A stretch of DNA of 64,000 bases from Larus michahellis (Eukaryota > Chordata > Aves > Charadriiformes > Laridae). The stretch lies in assembly GCF_964199755.1 (NCBI RefSeq), contig NC_133903.1, positions 3,303,001-3,367,000 on the forward strand, in the 5' to 3' direction. The position numbers and the translations under genes are program-made. Under the pieces are notes generated by a model. That model had not been told where the DNA came from. It worked only from the letters and a program-made list of their open reading frames with translations, and searched no databases. Within the stretch, counting starts at the first letter, position 1. Every line of letters starts with the position of its first letter. Positions 47,245 through 62,414 of the stretch are shown in pieces.

Positions 47245-50200
47245 TCTCCTGCAGGCAGGAGGTCTGTCAGGTAGCGAGGAAGAAAAGCGACACTACTGAC
47301 CCAGAGAGACCCAGTACCACAACAAACTCCCTGGCTGCCTGGAAAGCAACCAACATCAGCTGGGAAATCAGACCCGTGGTGGTGGCAAAGCGCTCGCGTT
47401 GCTGTGGCAGTTGCACGCAATGGAGAAATGCCCTGTTGGTGGAGAAGGGTGAGAAGATGGAGATGGAGCTGAAGAATCCCAGATAAGCAAAGCCTGCCAG
47501 AGCATCCTGTTTGTCCGTTAGTTGGTGCCAGCTCTCTCGCTTGCCACGTGTCCTGTAGACAGGGCACGAGAAGCACGTACAACTGTTTCTGGATTTGGCA
47601 TCTCTCCCCATCACCAGGTTTCACTGGGAAAGAGGAACTTGGAGAGCCACTGCCAGGGGTGAATTCCTGCTGCTGTGAGATGCAGCCTTAAAATAGCACC
47701 TGGAAACCGCTGAGGAGCAAACATCACAGTGCCTGGGCAATCAATGGCTTGGTGCTTTTCCTAGACAGGACCCGACTTAGGAGAGAAAGTCCTGGCCTAA
47801 AGATCCCACAAGCATCCCACCTGCATCTGGAGAACAATTCTGGAGAGACAGGCACCCAGGGTGGGTGATTTGCCATCTGGGGGACCAGCTTGCCCACCTC
47901 TGGCATTAGCTAGCGTCATCACGGTACCGAACGCTGTGGCAAAGATGGGCAATTGTGTGCATGTCCTTCTGTCACTTTGTATTTGTGCTGCCAAGTAATC
48001 TGGGGCTGCCCGCGTCTGATACGATGGTACTTTGTGCTCAGAAGGATGAGATTTTCAAAGCTATGCCAATAGGTGACTAATGGCTTCTAAGTGGACTATG
48101 CTCTAACAAACCTGAGACATACAAAAGGGCTGAGAAAACACAGGAGAAGGCTCAGGGCTTTGTACTGTTTTAAAAAAAAAAGCTGCAACTCTCAAGTGTT
48201 TTGAAAGAGTATGTGTAACGTCTAATATTCATTTCTAATGAAAAGAAAAAACCTGAAAGAAGTACCTGAAATATTTCAATTACTTTATCGATTGGTATCA
48301 TAAAGCATATGTTACTAACCCAGGTTGTGTTGTGGTACTGCAGCAGCTGATAAACCGCATCCTTGGCAAGTGTTTTCAGAAGCTCCTTGTTTGTATTCCT
48401 CTAGTTTGCAAAACGCAGCTCCGTGGAGTTCAGCTTACCCGTATCTATTTATCTTAAAAGCAAAATACCACAATATCTCTCTGGCAGATACACGAATCGT
48501 CTCAAGTAGTACCCATCTGATAGTTTTAAAAATGGAAATAAAAAATTGCAGAACATCATTGTCATTATCAATAGCTGGAACAAAAATAGAACCATCGCTA
48601 CACGCGGGTTTTTTTAATTATTTTGCAAGTTTAAAGGCCATATAAAATCTGTTTTTTCTTTTTGCTTTATAAGCTCAGGTATCAGAGGAGTCTAGTCCAG
48701 AGCGGAGATAAGGCATTTCTCACCGTAAATGATAATGATTGCATTGTAAATGTAAGTAACAAAATCCATGTGTCTGACCTGTGAGAGACACCAAGGTGGT
48801 GCATGGGGAGGAAGCTACAGTTCAAAATTGCCATGAAGTCATCAGAAAAGCTTTTCTAAATCGCTTTTATCTCCAGCTGGGAAATGTGGTGAAATCTAGA
48901 CTTGTCTCACGCCTTGCAAAATCGGTAGTAGAGTATAAGTGTATGAATAAGTTCAGTTCCACTTCTATGGAATGGAGATTCTGGTATCTCATCGAGTCAT
49001 TGTAAAGACAATCAACAACTTCTATCCCATTTCATCAAAAATCCCTGTGGAAATCCCCTTTTTCTTCCTTGAGACGCAGCGCTATAATCTTGGTGCGAGC
49101 AGGCGTGGGATGCAGGGCAGGGATTCTGCTGAGGCGTCAACTGGATTTCAAAGCTGAATTCTAAAAAAAAAAAAACCCCTCTCAATTTGTCTATCTGATA
49201 TATGTTATAGAAGCATGGGAATTAAATTTAATGGCCTTCCTTTGTAGAGTCCAGAGACTTTGTAATTTTAACGCTGGATTCTTTTCAAGCTGATTTTTAA
49301 TTTGACATTCCTTTTGAAATTGGGGTACTTACAGAATGGCCGCGTGGTGCCGTTCAGGGATGAGCTAAGAATCCTGGGCTGTTTCTGGCAGAGCTGGAAC
49401 AAGACAAAATACGATGAACATCATTTCACATCTCCCAGTATTCACTCCCAGAGCACTGGAGTGTCTCTAGGGCACAGTGACATGCCCAACCATCATGGAG
49501 ACCTGGGTCATAAAAGTGCTAATAGCTTCTCAGTAGGTCTAACGAGGTAACGCGTTGCAGCAGCAGACCTAGGAAAACACGTGACTTCCTATTGATCTCA
49601 TATCGTCCTAAGGATCTCTGCAACAACTACGTCATGGAGAAGGTTATTATTTCTGCAAGAGCCCCAGAATCATGCAATCGTGGAGATTAAATCCAGATAT
49701 CAAATGTTCCAGGCATATGCCTGAAAGCAGTCTTGGGAAAAACTTGGATTAGCATCAAGCAATTTAACAGAGGACAATACTAGGCTGGCATCTTCTTGTT
49801 ACGATTGCTTATAACTTTATCTCAGAGGGTAGCACGGCGCGTGATTCTCTAGGAGCAAGGTGCCAGTGTTTGGGAAATCTTTGTATAGTCTATAAACCTG
49901 GAAGGAAAAGATTAAGGATGTGCATTCTTTATAAGAATACTGCGGGGTCTACTCCTGTTGAAGGAAGCTGCCTTTGAAGAGAGCAGAGATGAAGTCCGTG
50001 ACCTGCAGAGCCGAAGTGACTGGGAGATCAGGGCTTGTGAAGGGGACTTTTGTTGGAAATCCATGCTGACCTGGGGGATGTGGGGCAGCAAGGGCATGGG
50101 AGGCCACCTGCATGACGTGGCAGAGGGGCTGGGTGCTTTCGTGCTTGCCAAAGATGAGGCCTGGAGCCACCAACGAGCACAAGGATTAAGCAGGTTGGAA

Positions 50201-53200
50201 GGCAAACGCATCAACTTGAGGGCAAGTCCGGCAGGGAAGCTTTTATGAAAGTGTGTGTACCGTATGCTTTAATTTAAACCCTTCTTCTGAACTGGCTCCG
50301 TGCCCTTTCCACTGTGTGGACTGAAAGGGCGCTGGTTCAAAAGCAGTTACTAAACATTTCTGCTGGATGTTCTCTTAGGTTTATGTTTCTTGGATGTGGG
50401 AGGGGAAATGTGCACATAGCGTTTCCTAGTTAAAAGCTAGCGTGTGGTTCATGTGTTCTCACCATAAAGAAAATACATGTGTCCTACTTTGTGGTTTTCT
50501 TTGAAGACTACAGAAAAAGCGAGCCTGTGGAAGAAGGTCTCTCACCCATTTGCACGATGGTAGGGGAGACCCTCTGCGGTGGAGCCAGTAGCTCTTCTGG
50601 ATTTTGCAGATGCCTTTGGGCGTCCTGCACGTTGACAGGCCCATGTTAGAGCCCGACCCCGCTCCGCATGTCCTCAGACATCATTCATTTGTGTCTGCTG
50701 GATACAACAAATGACTCTGATTTCAGTTCCTCCATTTCTCAGCTGTTTCTGGTGACACCCAGTAGATGGTGCCACCATGTAGTGCATTTATTTGAGCGAT
50801 TTCTCGTCGGAGGCTTTTTATGTTTCCTTTGAGATCTGAACGTGTCTTACTATCCAGCAGAATTCCTGTCCTTTGCTCGCTTTAAAGAGTTTTTTTTCCT
50901 AGGTCTTGAATATTACCCCCCAAGGTATTTATACCCTGTTTTTCTCATGCCATCTAATTAGCATCATTTTTACAGTACAAATATTCAGAAAAAAAGCCCA
51001 AATTCTGATCATTCCTTTTTGAATTTATATAATCAACCTGGCTTTTCATGTTTTTTGAGTAAAATTCAGTGCTCAGATTTTGTATTGGGCCAGAATCTAC
51101 TGTTGAAAAAACCCTACGAAGCGAGTGGTTCTGGAGAGGAAACGTTGTGAGTGCTCAGCATCCTCGGTCACGTCTTCAGGAGAGTCTCAGCTCTCCATTT
51201 TCAGACTCCTGTGCAGCATGTTTGCAAGTGCTGAGAGATCCACTGTTGGTTTTATGCCTGGCCAGCCTGGATGTTATAGTACCCAATTTCTTGTAACCAG
51301 AGCTGACAGCAAAGAAACAAATGGTGACCTCCGTTTCTGGCTTAGATATCCTCTGCTGCATCAGTCCCAAAATAAGAATACTTTCTGTGTAGCACAAATG
51401 CTTTGATAATTCAGGCTGTCAACTTGTCTGCAAAAGCCAGGGAAAAAGGATGTAAGTAAAGGCTTCCCTGTGGCCAAAATGCAATCCTTTGTTCCCCATC
51501 CTTTGTTCTCTTTTTTTGTTGGGAGTTTCACCTGTGGAGCATTTGGTTTTCTGGGTCTCAAAACATGGCTTTCCTTTAGCAGGCTGTTTAAATATTTACC
51601 TTCTCTGCCCTTCCCATCCCACCATACTTCAAACCGGTGAAGGGATCATTTATCCCCGCGCAGACTGGAAGGCGCTTTGTCTCAGCGAGTAACAAATATT
51701 TGCAGTTTAATAAAGACCGGAGCTTTCAGTCTTTGGGAACATGTATTTCAGCCCCAATTTGGAATAGGTGATGAGGTGATTACTGAACCCTGGTTGCCAT
51801 GGGGAAGGGAGGAGGGTGATTGCTTTTTGATTGAAGAAACCGAGAGGTACCTACAGTAACTTATTGCTAATACCCACTCAAGGTGCACTTGGCATCAATG
51901 CATCTTACGGGGAGCAGCAGTCAGTCTCCCTAACGTCTGAGGAGTCCGCTTTAGCAACGTTAGTTATTGATGCTGAAGGTCAGCTTTTCATCACTGGCCA
52001 TTCCTTGTAACGTCCCTCGAATTTTGTGCGACCATGGGAGTGATTCCCGCGAGGGCGGTGGATTGAATTTGTGAGCGGTGCGGGGGTACTCACAAATCAA
52101 GCAGGCAGCCGGCCACCTACAAACAGGCGCTTCGACGGCGCAAAGCATCGGCACGAGATGGAAACTGGAGCCTGAGGGCTTCTTAATAAGCCAGATTATC
52201 AAGCCGATGTGCTGGAGAACAACTCCTGCCTTAGAACTGAAAGATCTTCGAAGGAAAGCTGTACAGCTCTGGGACTGTTTGTGGGGTTGTAAAGACGCCC
52301 CAGCTGAGCGGTGTGCGTTGGAGGGTTTGAGTCTGTGTTTGGTGCTTGGAGCACAAGGAAGAGGCTGGATCCTCGATCAGATACACCAGGAATGACTCTT
52401 CCCACCCTGGGATGGAGCTGCAGCAATGCTTCCCCAGGAAAAGTGGAAAGGCAAGGGGAATATGAGAAGGGAGTAAGACGCGCGTAGCAGAGAGAATTTT
52501 CCATCACTTTGGCGATACTTTAGAGACCCCATGGGCTCCACAGCTGCTGGGGGTTGTGACAGTCTGCCACCAACTCACGGCTCTCAGGGAGGTGTCCCGA
52601 CACCGGTGCCATGCCAAGGCACAGCTTGGTCTGTGAAAGCAACACCAAACTGGGACCAAGCACATCTTCAGGAGCCCGAGAGTGTCGGAGAGGCTGGAGC
52701 AGGTACCGGCTGCTCTGTCTGCTGGTGCTGAGAAGCGCTGAGCGCCTTCATCCTTTCCCTGTCCTCCAGAGCGTGGCTGGGGGCTGCTCGTGGTGTCTTG
52801 TTTTTCTCCAAAAAATGGGAAGTGTTTTGGTTGCAGCCATTGGAAATACAGGGTAACTCCTGCCTTCTTTACCGGTTGTCCTCCCGGTATTTCTGGGGGG
52901 CTGCCGTGCTACATGCAGGTGACAAGCCAGGCTGTTTGCCCTGGGGCACTGTGTGTTTTCCATCTTGCTCTTTTTCTCTGCTTCGTGCCTCCCATGTTGG
53001 AAACAGCCCCCAAGTAGCCAGAGTCTTTGGAATAACATTTAATTCCCTTATCGTCATCCTTAATGATCAGACAGTGGTGGAGACACATCACTGTAATTGT
53101 GTTTGTCTCCTTCACTGGCTTTTCCTTGTAAATTTGTTCCTTGCATTTGTTTCTGGATGGCAGATGTGTTAATGGATGGGTAGTTTCAATGTGTTTATCT

Positions 53201-56200
53201 TTCGTATGCTGTATATTTTGGACATAGAAGCAGTGAGAGGAGATAAGCGCATAGAAACCACTTTTGCATTAATGCCAGTAATTCAGAGATTATAAATGTA
53301 TATGAAAGAGTTGCCGTGATTATGAGTATATTTTAATGTTTTGTTTAATGCATTGACTCTCGGGGGATGAGACAAGAGAAAACCTCATTTGTATAATTTA
53401 AACGGTTAGCAATAAAAATAGGAGCAAAGAAAGGACAAATTAAATAACCATGCTTTCAAATGTATGCAGATAGCATTTCCTTTGAGGACCCAGTCCTTGC
53501 AACGGAGTCTGTACGGCTCCAGCCCGTCCTTTCCCAGACCGAAGCCTTGGGCTGCAGAGCCTGCAGGACCAGGTCCCGGGCATCTCCTCGGGATGGCAGG
53601 ACCGAGGGAAGTCGAGTCCCATCTCATGCGGTGGTACAAGGCAATGACGGGGAGAGTCGTGTGGCACTTTCCATTTGAAAAGGCTGTGGAAAGGACATCA
53701 AGGACTGCCAAAGCCAGTTGTCCTCCCCTTCCCCGGGGTGGACGGCAGACCATCACGTACTAAGGGCAGAGGCGAGGGTGAGACAAATTCATGTAGTCCG
53801 TGTGTTGGCTATCTGGTTCCTGAAGTATCTCCTCCTAGCAGAGGAGGCACAGGTGTGTGCTCACCTAAGGGTACTTTATTTATGCTCTTTCTCACTGCTT
53901 CCCAATCTAAGCTGTTTTCAGCCCTGTATACGTCCAGCTCTTTGTTCAGGGTCACACTGTCATCTCACCACTTTATTTTCAGATTTCTCTTATTCCAGCA
54001 CAGGATGCCAAGGAATAAAAACCATAATGCTTAACTTTTCTCACAGTTGAGAAAAGACTTGAGGAAAAAAACCCCACCAAACCCAACAATAATCTATCAA
54101 AACATTTCCCACGGGCAAAGGCTGCTTGACCAAACATGCTCAGGCTTATCAGCAAAAATGAAACACTGCTTTTCTCTTTCTCACTCCTTTTGAGTCCTTC
54201 TCAGGGAGCACATCTCTGCTCCCACAGGGCAGGATACGGGCCTTCATCAGAAAGTGCCGTGCCCTGACGATTTCCTCCAGTCACTTCCCAAGTGCCAACG
54301 TGAGAAGAGTCTATGGGTTACTGGCCGTACTCCCGTGCAGGAGCAGGCAGCAAAGAATGCCTCTGGTGGCCTGTCTGGTTTAGTGCTTCGTTTAACAGCT
54401 TCGAGTGTGCAGATAAGAAATGCAAGGTCTCGCTGTCCGATTGCGTTGTACCCTTGCAGCCAACCAGACCTGGAGCGAGGAGCCTTTCCCCTGTGTCTCT
54501 CTTGGCTTCCCTTGGCAGTGGGCATGGAAGAGGGCGAGCTGCCCCCTTACCACCGCCCAGACCCCTGCACCCATCGCTGCCCCCCATTTTCCCAGCTTTC
54601 ATTTATTGCTTAATGGAGCGAAAGACTGGGGAAAGAGTTGTTAGCCGTTGCTAGGAGTTCTGGCTTCCAGTTCTGGCACCGTGCCTCGCGGGAAAGCTTT
54701 GCTGTTTCCATGACAATTTTGGCAGTTTTCTGGCTTCTGGGCTGTCCTGCCTGGACTTCAGGAAGGGAATTAGGGAGATGAGATCGGGAAGAGTATTTTG
54801 TTATTTTGCCTGAGAGCGAAGACTTTCCCACCCTACGCAGTCTTCCCGCGCTGTGCTTGCAGATGCGGATGTGTGGCTGCTGTGGATGTGTTTTTCTTTC
54901 GGGCCGTGTGTCTGCGTAGATCCACTTCATTCTCCCGCAGTTGGTCCCCTGTGATGTGATATCGATTAAGCCATGAATTCCCATTCGCAGCCTGCGGTCA
55001 CACAGCTATTCACTGATTTTTGGAGGGACCAGGCTGGTTTGAAGTTGGTATGCCTACACCATTATTGGCTGGGAATTATGTGTAAATATTCCTTATTTCT
55101 GAAGTATACAAGAAAAGTCCGTATAGATGGAAACCTATTTATTCTTCATTATCTTAATTTTCACTGCAAGAGGCTGCACATCATCAGGCTGCTGTGTTGG
55201 CCCTGGCAAACGGCAGCCCCAGGAAGGGGCTCAGTGCTCCTCGCAGCAAGTTGCTGGAGGATTCCCTGGAGGATACAGTTGCCTATTTTGGACCCTCAGG
55301 GTCCGTGTGGAACAAGCAGAGAGCTGAAAAATATCCAACCTTGAGACTTGAAGGTAACCTGAAAACATTAGCGAGAATTTCACGTTCCTGCAGGGAGGAA
55401 AATGAATACATTGCAGCTCAGACCTCTTGGAAGGATCTAATGTGGTATTTATTTCAGATATAAATTTGACTATATAAAAATGACACCTTTGTACTCAGCC
55501 TCTGGTGCCGAATCCAGCTCTGACTTGTAAATTAGGAGTAGATCCATTAAGTCGATGGAATTACAGTAGCTGATGTGACAGCAGCCTCACCTTGACAGTA
55601 TTTCATTCACTGTGGGCTTCACTCTAATCTCCTGCTGGTATAAATCAGGAGAAACTCTGCCGAAGTCAACACTGGTGGAGAGGGAATGGAAGAGAAGCAG
55701 GATCTGCGTGGTTTTGGGCAGCAGATCACCTGTGCACCCTCTCCTGCCGTGGAGGAGGCAGCATCCCCACAGCCTCACCGGGCGCTCGGGATCTGCGCTG
55801 GAGCGATGGCATCAAAAATGGGTTTTTGCACAAACTCTTGATCATCCTTTCATGCTGCTGCGTGGGTGCCCCTCCACGCCCCCTCCCCGACGTGCCAGGG
55901 CCACCACGTGGACCTTGTGGGGCTGCTCGTCCCACCCCAGCCCGTTTCTCCTCCCGCTCGAGGAGGAGCGGGCTGCAGCTTTGCCCCCGCCGCGAGGATT
56001 TAGGGGGAGGATTTTTGATACTTTTGCCATCGCATATCCTTTTCTTGATGCTTTTCTGCCAGAGGCTGTGCTATGTCGTTAGCTTTTGAAGGAGAACATC
56101 CCAGCCTTTGCGAAGACTTTATGAGTCAGCCCACTCCAACGACGGATCCGTACTGCCAGGCTGTGCAGGAACGTCTTGTTTTCTCCGGTGCTGCCCAGAA

Positions 56201-58764
56201 GAACAGTCTGAAAAAGCAGAAGTGTTGGAGGGAGTTTTAGGAAATCCGGATTCCATTCTCGGCTGAGGGAGGCAATTAGGGCGGTTACTGAGTCACAGCC
56301 GCTCCACGATTACGCTGACATCTCAGGTGCAGGTACCACGTCCCTGCTGCTGCTTGTGCACATTCGTGCTGGAAATGCTCTTCTTCCAGGCACGCGGCTT
56401 TGTGAGATCCTTGGGATGCCTCTGGTGATGATGACTGCAGATTTAATAGCATTATTAGTTTAGCCAGTCAGACCTTTATCAGAAGAGATTAGCAGGTGCG
56501 TGAGAGCTTTAATATCCTTGGCAGCTCTACTTCTCCCACAGTAATTGCCTTACGATGGTTTTATTTCACTGTCTGGATTTTCTTTCATTCCCCTTCTTAT
56601 TTTTTAGCTCATTTCCTGAATGTTTAGCCACATTTTCCTTCCTCACAACAAAGAAATAGCAGCTCACGACTTGTGAGCACCAGGTAATGGGATACATCTG
56701 CCTAAAGACTCATTCATACAGCTCTCTAATTCAGCAGCTCCGTTCTCGCGGTGAATGGCTGAGGAAAGCGAGGGTTGACTGAAAACACCTCAAGTGGAAA
56801 ATGAAGAAAGGCAAAGACTATGCGGCACCTGGGGAAGCCGCATACCTCTGCAGCCGCCCAGAGATGCTGGAGCATCGCCGGCTCGTGGTCGGCCGGCCCT
56901 CGCAGCCCCCCTCCCCAGGCTCAGCCTCTGCTGTGATTAGCGACGAGCATCATTCGACCTCCCCATCCTGCGCTGGCCAAGTGCAACAGATCCCCGAGCT
57001 GCGGCCAAGCCTGTTTCACGGAGCATGGGAGCCATGCTGGGAATCCTTCCCGGCGGCTGTGCTTGAGGACGCGGTCCTCGGCGTTGGGAGGTGCGGAGCG
57101 GAGGGACTCGGCTTGGCCAGACACCAACCATCCACCTCCTGCGGGGACAGGAGACGGCCACGCTGCCAGGCAGGCGGGACAGCCAGAGCTGGCCATCAGC
57201 GGTGCCGACTGCTGGCTTCTCTGCAAGTTGGACCCAGAGAGCCTGGCGCAGTGCTGCGGCTGGGAAACGCACGCCTGATTAAGGAATGATTAAAGTTTGG
57301 TGGTTTTATCCTGCAGTGCACGCAGCGTTCTGTGCTCCGCAGTATCTGCCTGTTGCCATAAAAACTCAGGGAGACAGGAGTAAAGCATACAGGGACACGC
57401 TGTTAATTCCCGCGTCTTTCAGGGGCAGAAATATTTCATATGTATTTTTAAAAATAAAGTCTCCTCGGATAATTTCCCGCCCCCCCCCAGGTTTGCAACA
57501 CAAACCAGCTGTCTTGGGGTGCAATGAGGTAAGAGGGCAAAGGCTGGGCATAGAAAACATTTTAAGTAAAAGGTCACATTACAGCTCCATGAGACTTCCC
57601 CTTCCCCATGCCGTGAGGATAATCACAGGGTAGTCAGTGTCCCCTGCTCTGGCGGTCCCAAGCCAGCTCTTTACCCGTGTGCTCCGGGCACTGATTTCTT
57701 CAGGGGGTTTCTCGCAATCAGGAAGAGACGCCACACGGGAAGGCTCTGGTGTAGATTCCTCACTCACAAAAATGTTCTCTGCAAGCACTGCATCCATCTT
57801 TATTGCTGAAATATTTTAAAATTATTAATTGAATAAAATATTAATGAAATAATTAAATTATATGACTGCCTCCCAACCTCTAGTGAGCGGGTGCCCTTGG
57901 AAGGTGGAAAGCAGCATCCTTCCCTCTCCGAATCGGGTACTTGTCCTAATGTGGCTCCTCCTCTGCCCCAGCCCAGGTTTTCTTGGTTGATTCATGCTAA
58001 GAATGGAAAAAATCCCTAAATCAGGGCAGCCAGGAGCCCGCATCACGGCTGGCGGGGAAGCTTTGGGGTGGGAAGGTGCATGAGACTGTGTTGACTTTAC
58101 AGCTGCGTTGTGTCAGCTCTGAGTCCTGGGACTCTGGCTAAAGATGTTTAGCAGGCAGAGGAAGCAACTACTGCTATTCCTGTGCCCCCGGGGCTGACCT
58201 GACCAGCAGTCATTCATTCCCAGAAAGTCTGGGAAAGTCTTATATGATCCCCATATGTGCCAGGCAAGCGGTATTTTCCTGGAGGCTGACTTTCCCAGAG
58301 GGTTCCAGCGATCTCTTTGGTTGTACCTGCTCATAGCTGCTCTTTTATTTGTTCTTCTAGCAGCCTGCGGTGATTTATTTTCATGCTGAATATAATCGCA
58401 AAGGTAAACTGAGCTGCGCTGATTTTTCCTAGAAAATTCACACTGATGGTTCTCTGGTTCTTTATAACAAGGACATCACAAGGCAACTCCTGCGCTCTCC
58501 CTGTTCGTTTAGGTATCGCAGGTCAGGAGAGCTCGGGTGTTTGCGTATGGGATGTGCTGTGGTGGGGGGAGTGTGGGAGGAGACAGGGGAACCGCACCGG
58601 GGGCTGCTGCTGTGGCAGGTGACTCACCAGCCGTCTTCCACCCTAATTTGAATGCCAGCATCAATAAGGCTAATATGTAAAATACCGACAGGCGGGAGTT
58701 TCCCTTTGGAGGACGCTCTTCTTTCTGGGATGCTCAGGGTTGTTGCAGTGAAGGTGCTGCCCCA

Positions 58765-58820
58765 CCGAGAGGGCTGATGGATGTTGGAAGAGGGCTGATG
58801 GATACTGGAAGAGGGCTGGG
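58765..58820 (+). repeat. Short tandem repeat, 21-base period
   Basis: A unit beginning AGAGGGCTGATGGAT occurs about two and a half times with few mismatches. It is a local minisatellite-like duplication. Confidence 0.75.
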
Positions 58821-61452
58821 TCTGCTGTTCCTGTTGTGTTGCACTGCAGTGGGCACTGCGCACCATCCGCTGGGACTCCTCAGCGCTCGCTCTGCAAGTG
58901 ACTGAGCGAGCACTTCCCCGCCTGCGCTGCGTCAGCGTTAACGTGTCCTACCTCCAGATGACTCTGTCCTGTAAAGTCTTACTGTTGATTAAATTATGCC
59001 AGGTCTGAAATCATCCCCTGCTCTCCCCCGCACTGGAGGATTTTTTGCATTAAGGGCATAAGAACAAAGGTACCGCATAGACCAAACGATGCTCAGCCCA
59101 GCGTCCTGCTCCCAAAGGTGGCCAGTAGCACGTGTCCTGGCAAGGAGCAAAAGCGGAAATTATAGGTTATATACCCAATGCTCTCTAAGACAAAGTTGCA
59201 TCTTTTTTTTTTTTTTCAACAGCCCTTGATGGCTCTTGCTTCTGTGAACAGTCCAGTCTCCTCTTGAACCCTATTTATTGCTTTCAGCCCTCACCACCTC
59301 CTCTGCCCGTGAGCTCAGCGGCTGCCGCGGTGTGAGAAAGGTGCTGCCTTGCCCTTACACATGCTTCTAATCGTTTCACTGCCTTCCCCTGAGTATTTCA
59401 TTATAAGAAACAGTGATTCATCATCCTCCATATGAGGGCTATGTACCAATCGTGATTGTACGTACCTCTATGATACCTCGTACGAAAGTTTATCTTTTTT
59501 TTGCCTCTCCAGTGGTTCGCAGGCAGAAAATAAACCTGTAGCATCTTTGAAACAATACTGGCAGTACAGGAACAGATCGTGGGATAATCCCAGAGAGAGT
59601 TATTGAACAGCAACTCACTGTATGTCCTTACCGCAGCAAAGGGATTCAAGTAAAGCTGTTTTAAACATCCTATTTTGGTAACGTGGTAAAATGCCCGCAT
59701 TGATTCAAATGGCAAAGCAGAGAAGAAAGACCCGTGGGGGGAAGAGTGGGACTGAGATGCATTAGCGGCATTGCTGCGGGAAAACATTGGCCTCGAGACA
59801 TCTAAAATTCACATTTCCAGTCTGCCTGGGCGCATTTAGAGAGAAACACATTTCCTCAACCACACACCAAGTGCGAGACGTTTGGCTTGAGCTCCTTTGA
59901 GGAAATCGTCTGTGATCACCAGCCAGAGCCGTGTCCACTCCCGATTCCTCAATGGGCCAGGAGTCCCTTGAACGCCTGTCAAAGAGCCTGCCACCTGAAA
60001 CAAGGAGCTTCTGTGTCCTGGAAGACCCTCTGATGTCTTCTCGGCCCTAAATACAGAGAGGTGTTTTATCAGATAGGAGGGGAAAAAAGCCGCTTTCCCA
60101 AATGCTGAGGTTTCCCCTCACTCGGAGCCAGCGTGAGCCACCCAGGCACTGCTGCGTCCCACAGACCTGCTCAGGTTAATAACATCACTGCCAGCGCCCG
60201 GGCGGCTCACGGGGTGCTGTGTGGCTTTCACATTGACGTCACCGCTTCTCATTTACCCTTGGGTGATAGTGACTGAAATTCATTACTACCTGGCAGCCGT
60301 CGGGTAAGCCGTGCAAAATAAATCAGCGTTCTCCGTAGCAAACAGGCGTCTGCAGCACAAAAGGAGCCATTCAAACCAGCAGGGCAGGAAGGGAGTGAGG
60401 GAAGACGTGAATGAGTCGTTAGAGTGAGGGGAATTCGCAGGGGAAGAGCGATAACGGCGAGAGGCAGGGGGAGATTTCGCTATAGAAACAGTGGAGCAGC
60501 GGTGGGAACGTGGGGAGTAGGGAGAGAGCGATCGAGCGAGGCAAAGAGGAGTTAAAGGGAGCAATTCGACTTTATTATAGGAAAACAGGAACACTGAAAG
60601 AATCTGGAAAATACATTTAAAAGTGTGAGGAGGAGATGACCTTGCCGCAGTGTATCTTGGTGGTCAGGAGCTCAGTGGGGCTGGAGAAAGGCATGGGCAC
60701 CTGCATCAGGAGGGGAAGGCACAGGCACGTGGAGGAGAACATGCAATCCCCGGTACTTCTGCCTCCGTGGAGGGTACAGAGACGTTCAGGGCAGGACTCA
60801 GGCTCCTGAGCTGAGAAAAAAAAATAATTCTCCTCTCGGATGCTTTAAAATGTGGATTTCTTGCATCTTTGATTGCCTTATTTGATCCCGGCCATTTTCC
60901 GAGCCCAGCCACCACGTGGGACAGAGCTGGTCTGGCATCTCCATGGTCCTTTCACTGCGGTTTATACAGGACAGGATTAAATACATTGGTCAGGGCAATG
61001 TAGGGAAGTTTCAGTATTGTGTCGCATCTGGTCTGGGGGCGGAGGACATCTGTTTCCAGGACCTGGAATCAGTGGGCATTCGGAGCAAGCTTTTAATGCT
61101 CCTCAGCCTGGTACATTTTGCCAGCCCTAAAAATATGCCTTGAAAGAGGAAATAAAATCTTCACAGGCTTTTCTCCACAGGTACTAAAAGATCAAGCAGT
61201 ACACTCCTATATCACCTGCAAAAATGCAGATGTTCTCATCTCCCAGCACACATAAAAGCCATTTCTCACCCAAAGTAAATCTGGGTAGTTGTAATTTCTC
61301 TCTCGTTCACACAAAAAGAGAATACAAATTGTGGATGGCACTGCCTGTTAAGGAGGAATCTTTTGTTTTCCTGGCAGATCATTAGTAACACAGGATGTTA
61401 TTGTGCGATCGTTACAAAAGGTGGGGATCCCGTTGGGTTGAATGGCTATTTC

Positions 61453-61454
61453 TT

Positions 61455-61485
<31 letters not shown>

Positions 61486-61489
61486 TTTT
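61453..61489 (+). repeat. TC run followed by 24 T
   Basis: A short TC dinucleotide run leads into an uninterrupted run of 24 T (61466-61489). On the minus strand it is a poly(A) tract, but I see no retro-element body attached to it. Confidence 0.9.
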
Positions 61490-62408
61490 GTGAGCAAAAA
61501 GGCTCCCTAGAAGGCAGGAGGATATTATTTGAAACTTCGATTTCCCCAGAACATCATTCCCTTGCTCAGTAATAAAAAAAAAATAATCCCCCCCCCTCTC
61601 CTCCCCAGTCATCAAAAGCCTGAGTGCCATCAAAGGCAAGATCCTCTCCCAGGGAGGCTGCTGCCTTGGGTGCGGGGCTTGCGAAGGGCAGAGCCCTGCT
61701 GTGGTGGGCACAGGCTCTCCTGGCGTCAGGAGACGGTGTGCCTCCCGCCCTTCCCGCTTGGCACGGGGAAGGGGCTCAGCTCCGCTTCCATTCCAGCCTT
61801 CGGGGTCTTTGTCGTATTTTTCTTTCTCCCACCTGTTGCCCGGTCTGATGGCTTTTCACTTAGCTCTTTGGGAGAAAGGTTTCCTTTCTTTATGGATGCA
61901 GATCCAGTGCTCAGCGCAACTGAATTCTTAAGCTTTAGTGAGGCCCTTCAATGCTAACATAATAAAAATATACAATTTATTTATCAAAGCCTCCTTTAAA
62001 GGAGATGACGGAAGAAATAGGTTTTAACCCACTTCTGATCCTCAGGAAAAGCGAGCACTTTGATTCTCTCCTTCCCAGACAAATAGCATTGCATTGGTTG
62101 ATTCTGATTTTATTAGCTATAAACCATTTGCTATTTTTATTTTCACATGCCATTGACTTTGTTTGGTACAGACACAGCTGAACAAGGGCTGGTGTTTCAA
62201 GTGCAAATCATGTTAATAGAAGCCCGATTCTTTCCACTCCACCCGCAGGAACATAGCTGTTAGAAAGAGAGCTGATGCCCAAGGAATATTTTCCAATACG
62301 CATTTCCTAAATCACCTCTGAGACCACATTATCCCTTCTGGATTCCCAAATGTGGAGTGATGACGGTTGCTTTAGTACTTCTGGCACTGTCTCTTCACAT
62401 CAGGAGAA

Positions 62409-62414
62409 TTTATT
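62409..62414 (-). other. Candidate poly(A) signal for the GPCR
   Basis: TTTATT on the plus strand reads AATAAA on the minus strand, about 540 bases past the receptor stop. It is the nearest canonical hexamer; others lie at 62108-62113 and 61976-61981. Confidence 0.35.

Noticed and set aside
56801-57289. 162-codon plus-strand frame in the intergenic region
   Set aside because: No domain, no splice or promoter support, and overlapping frames of similar size on the other strand. Treated as chance.
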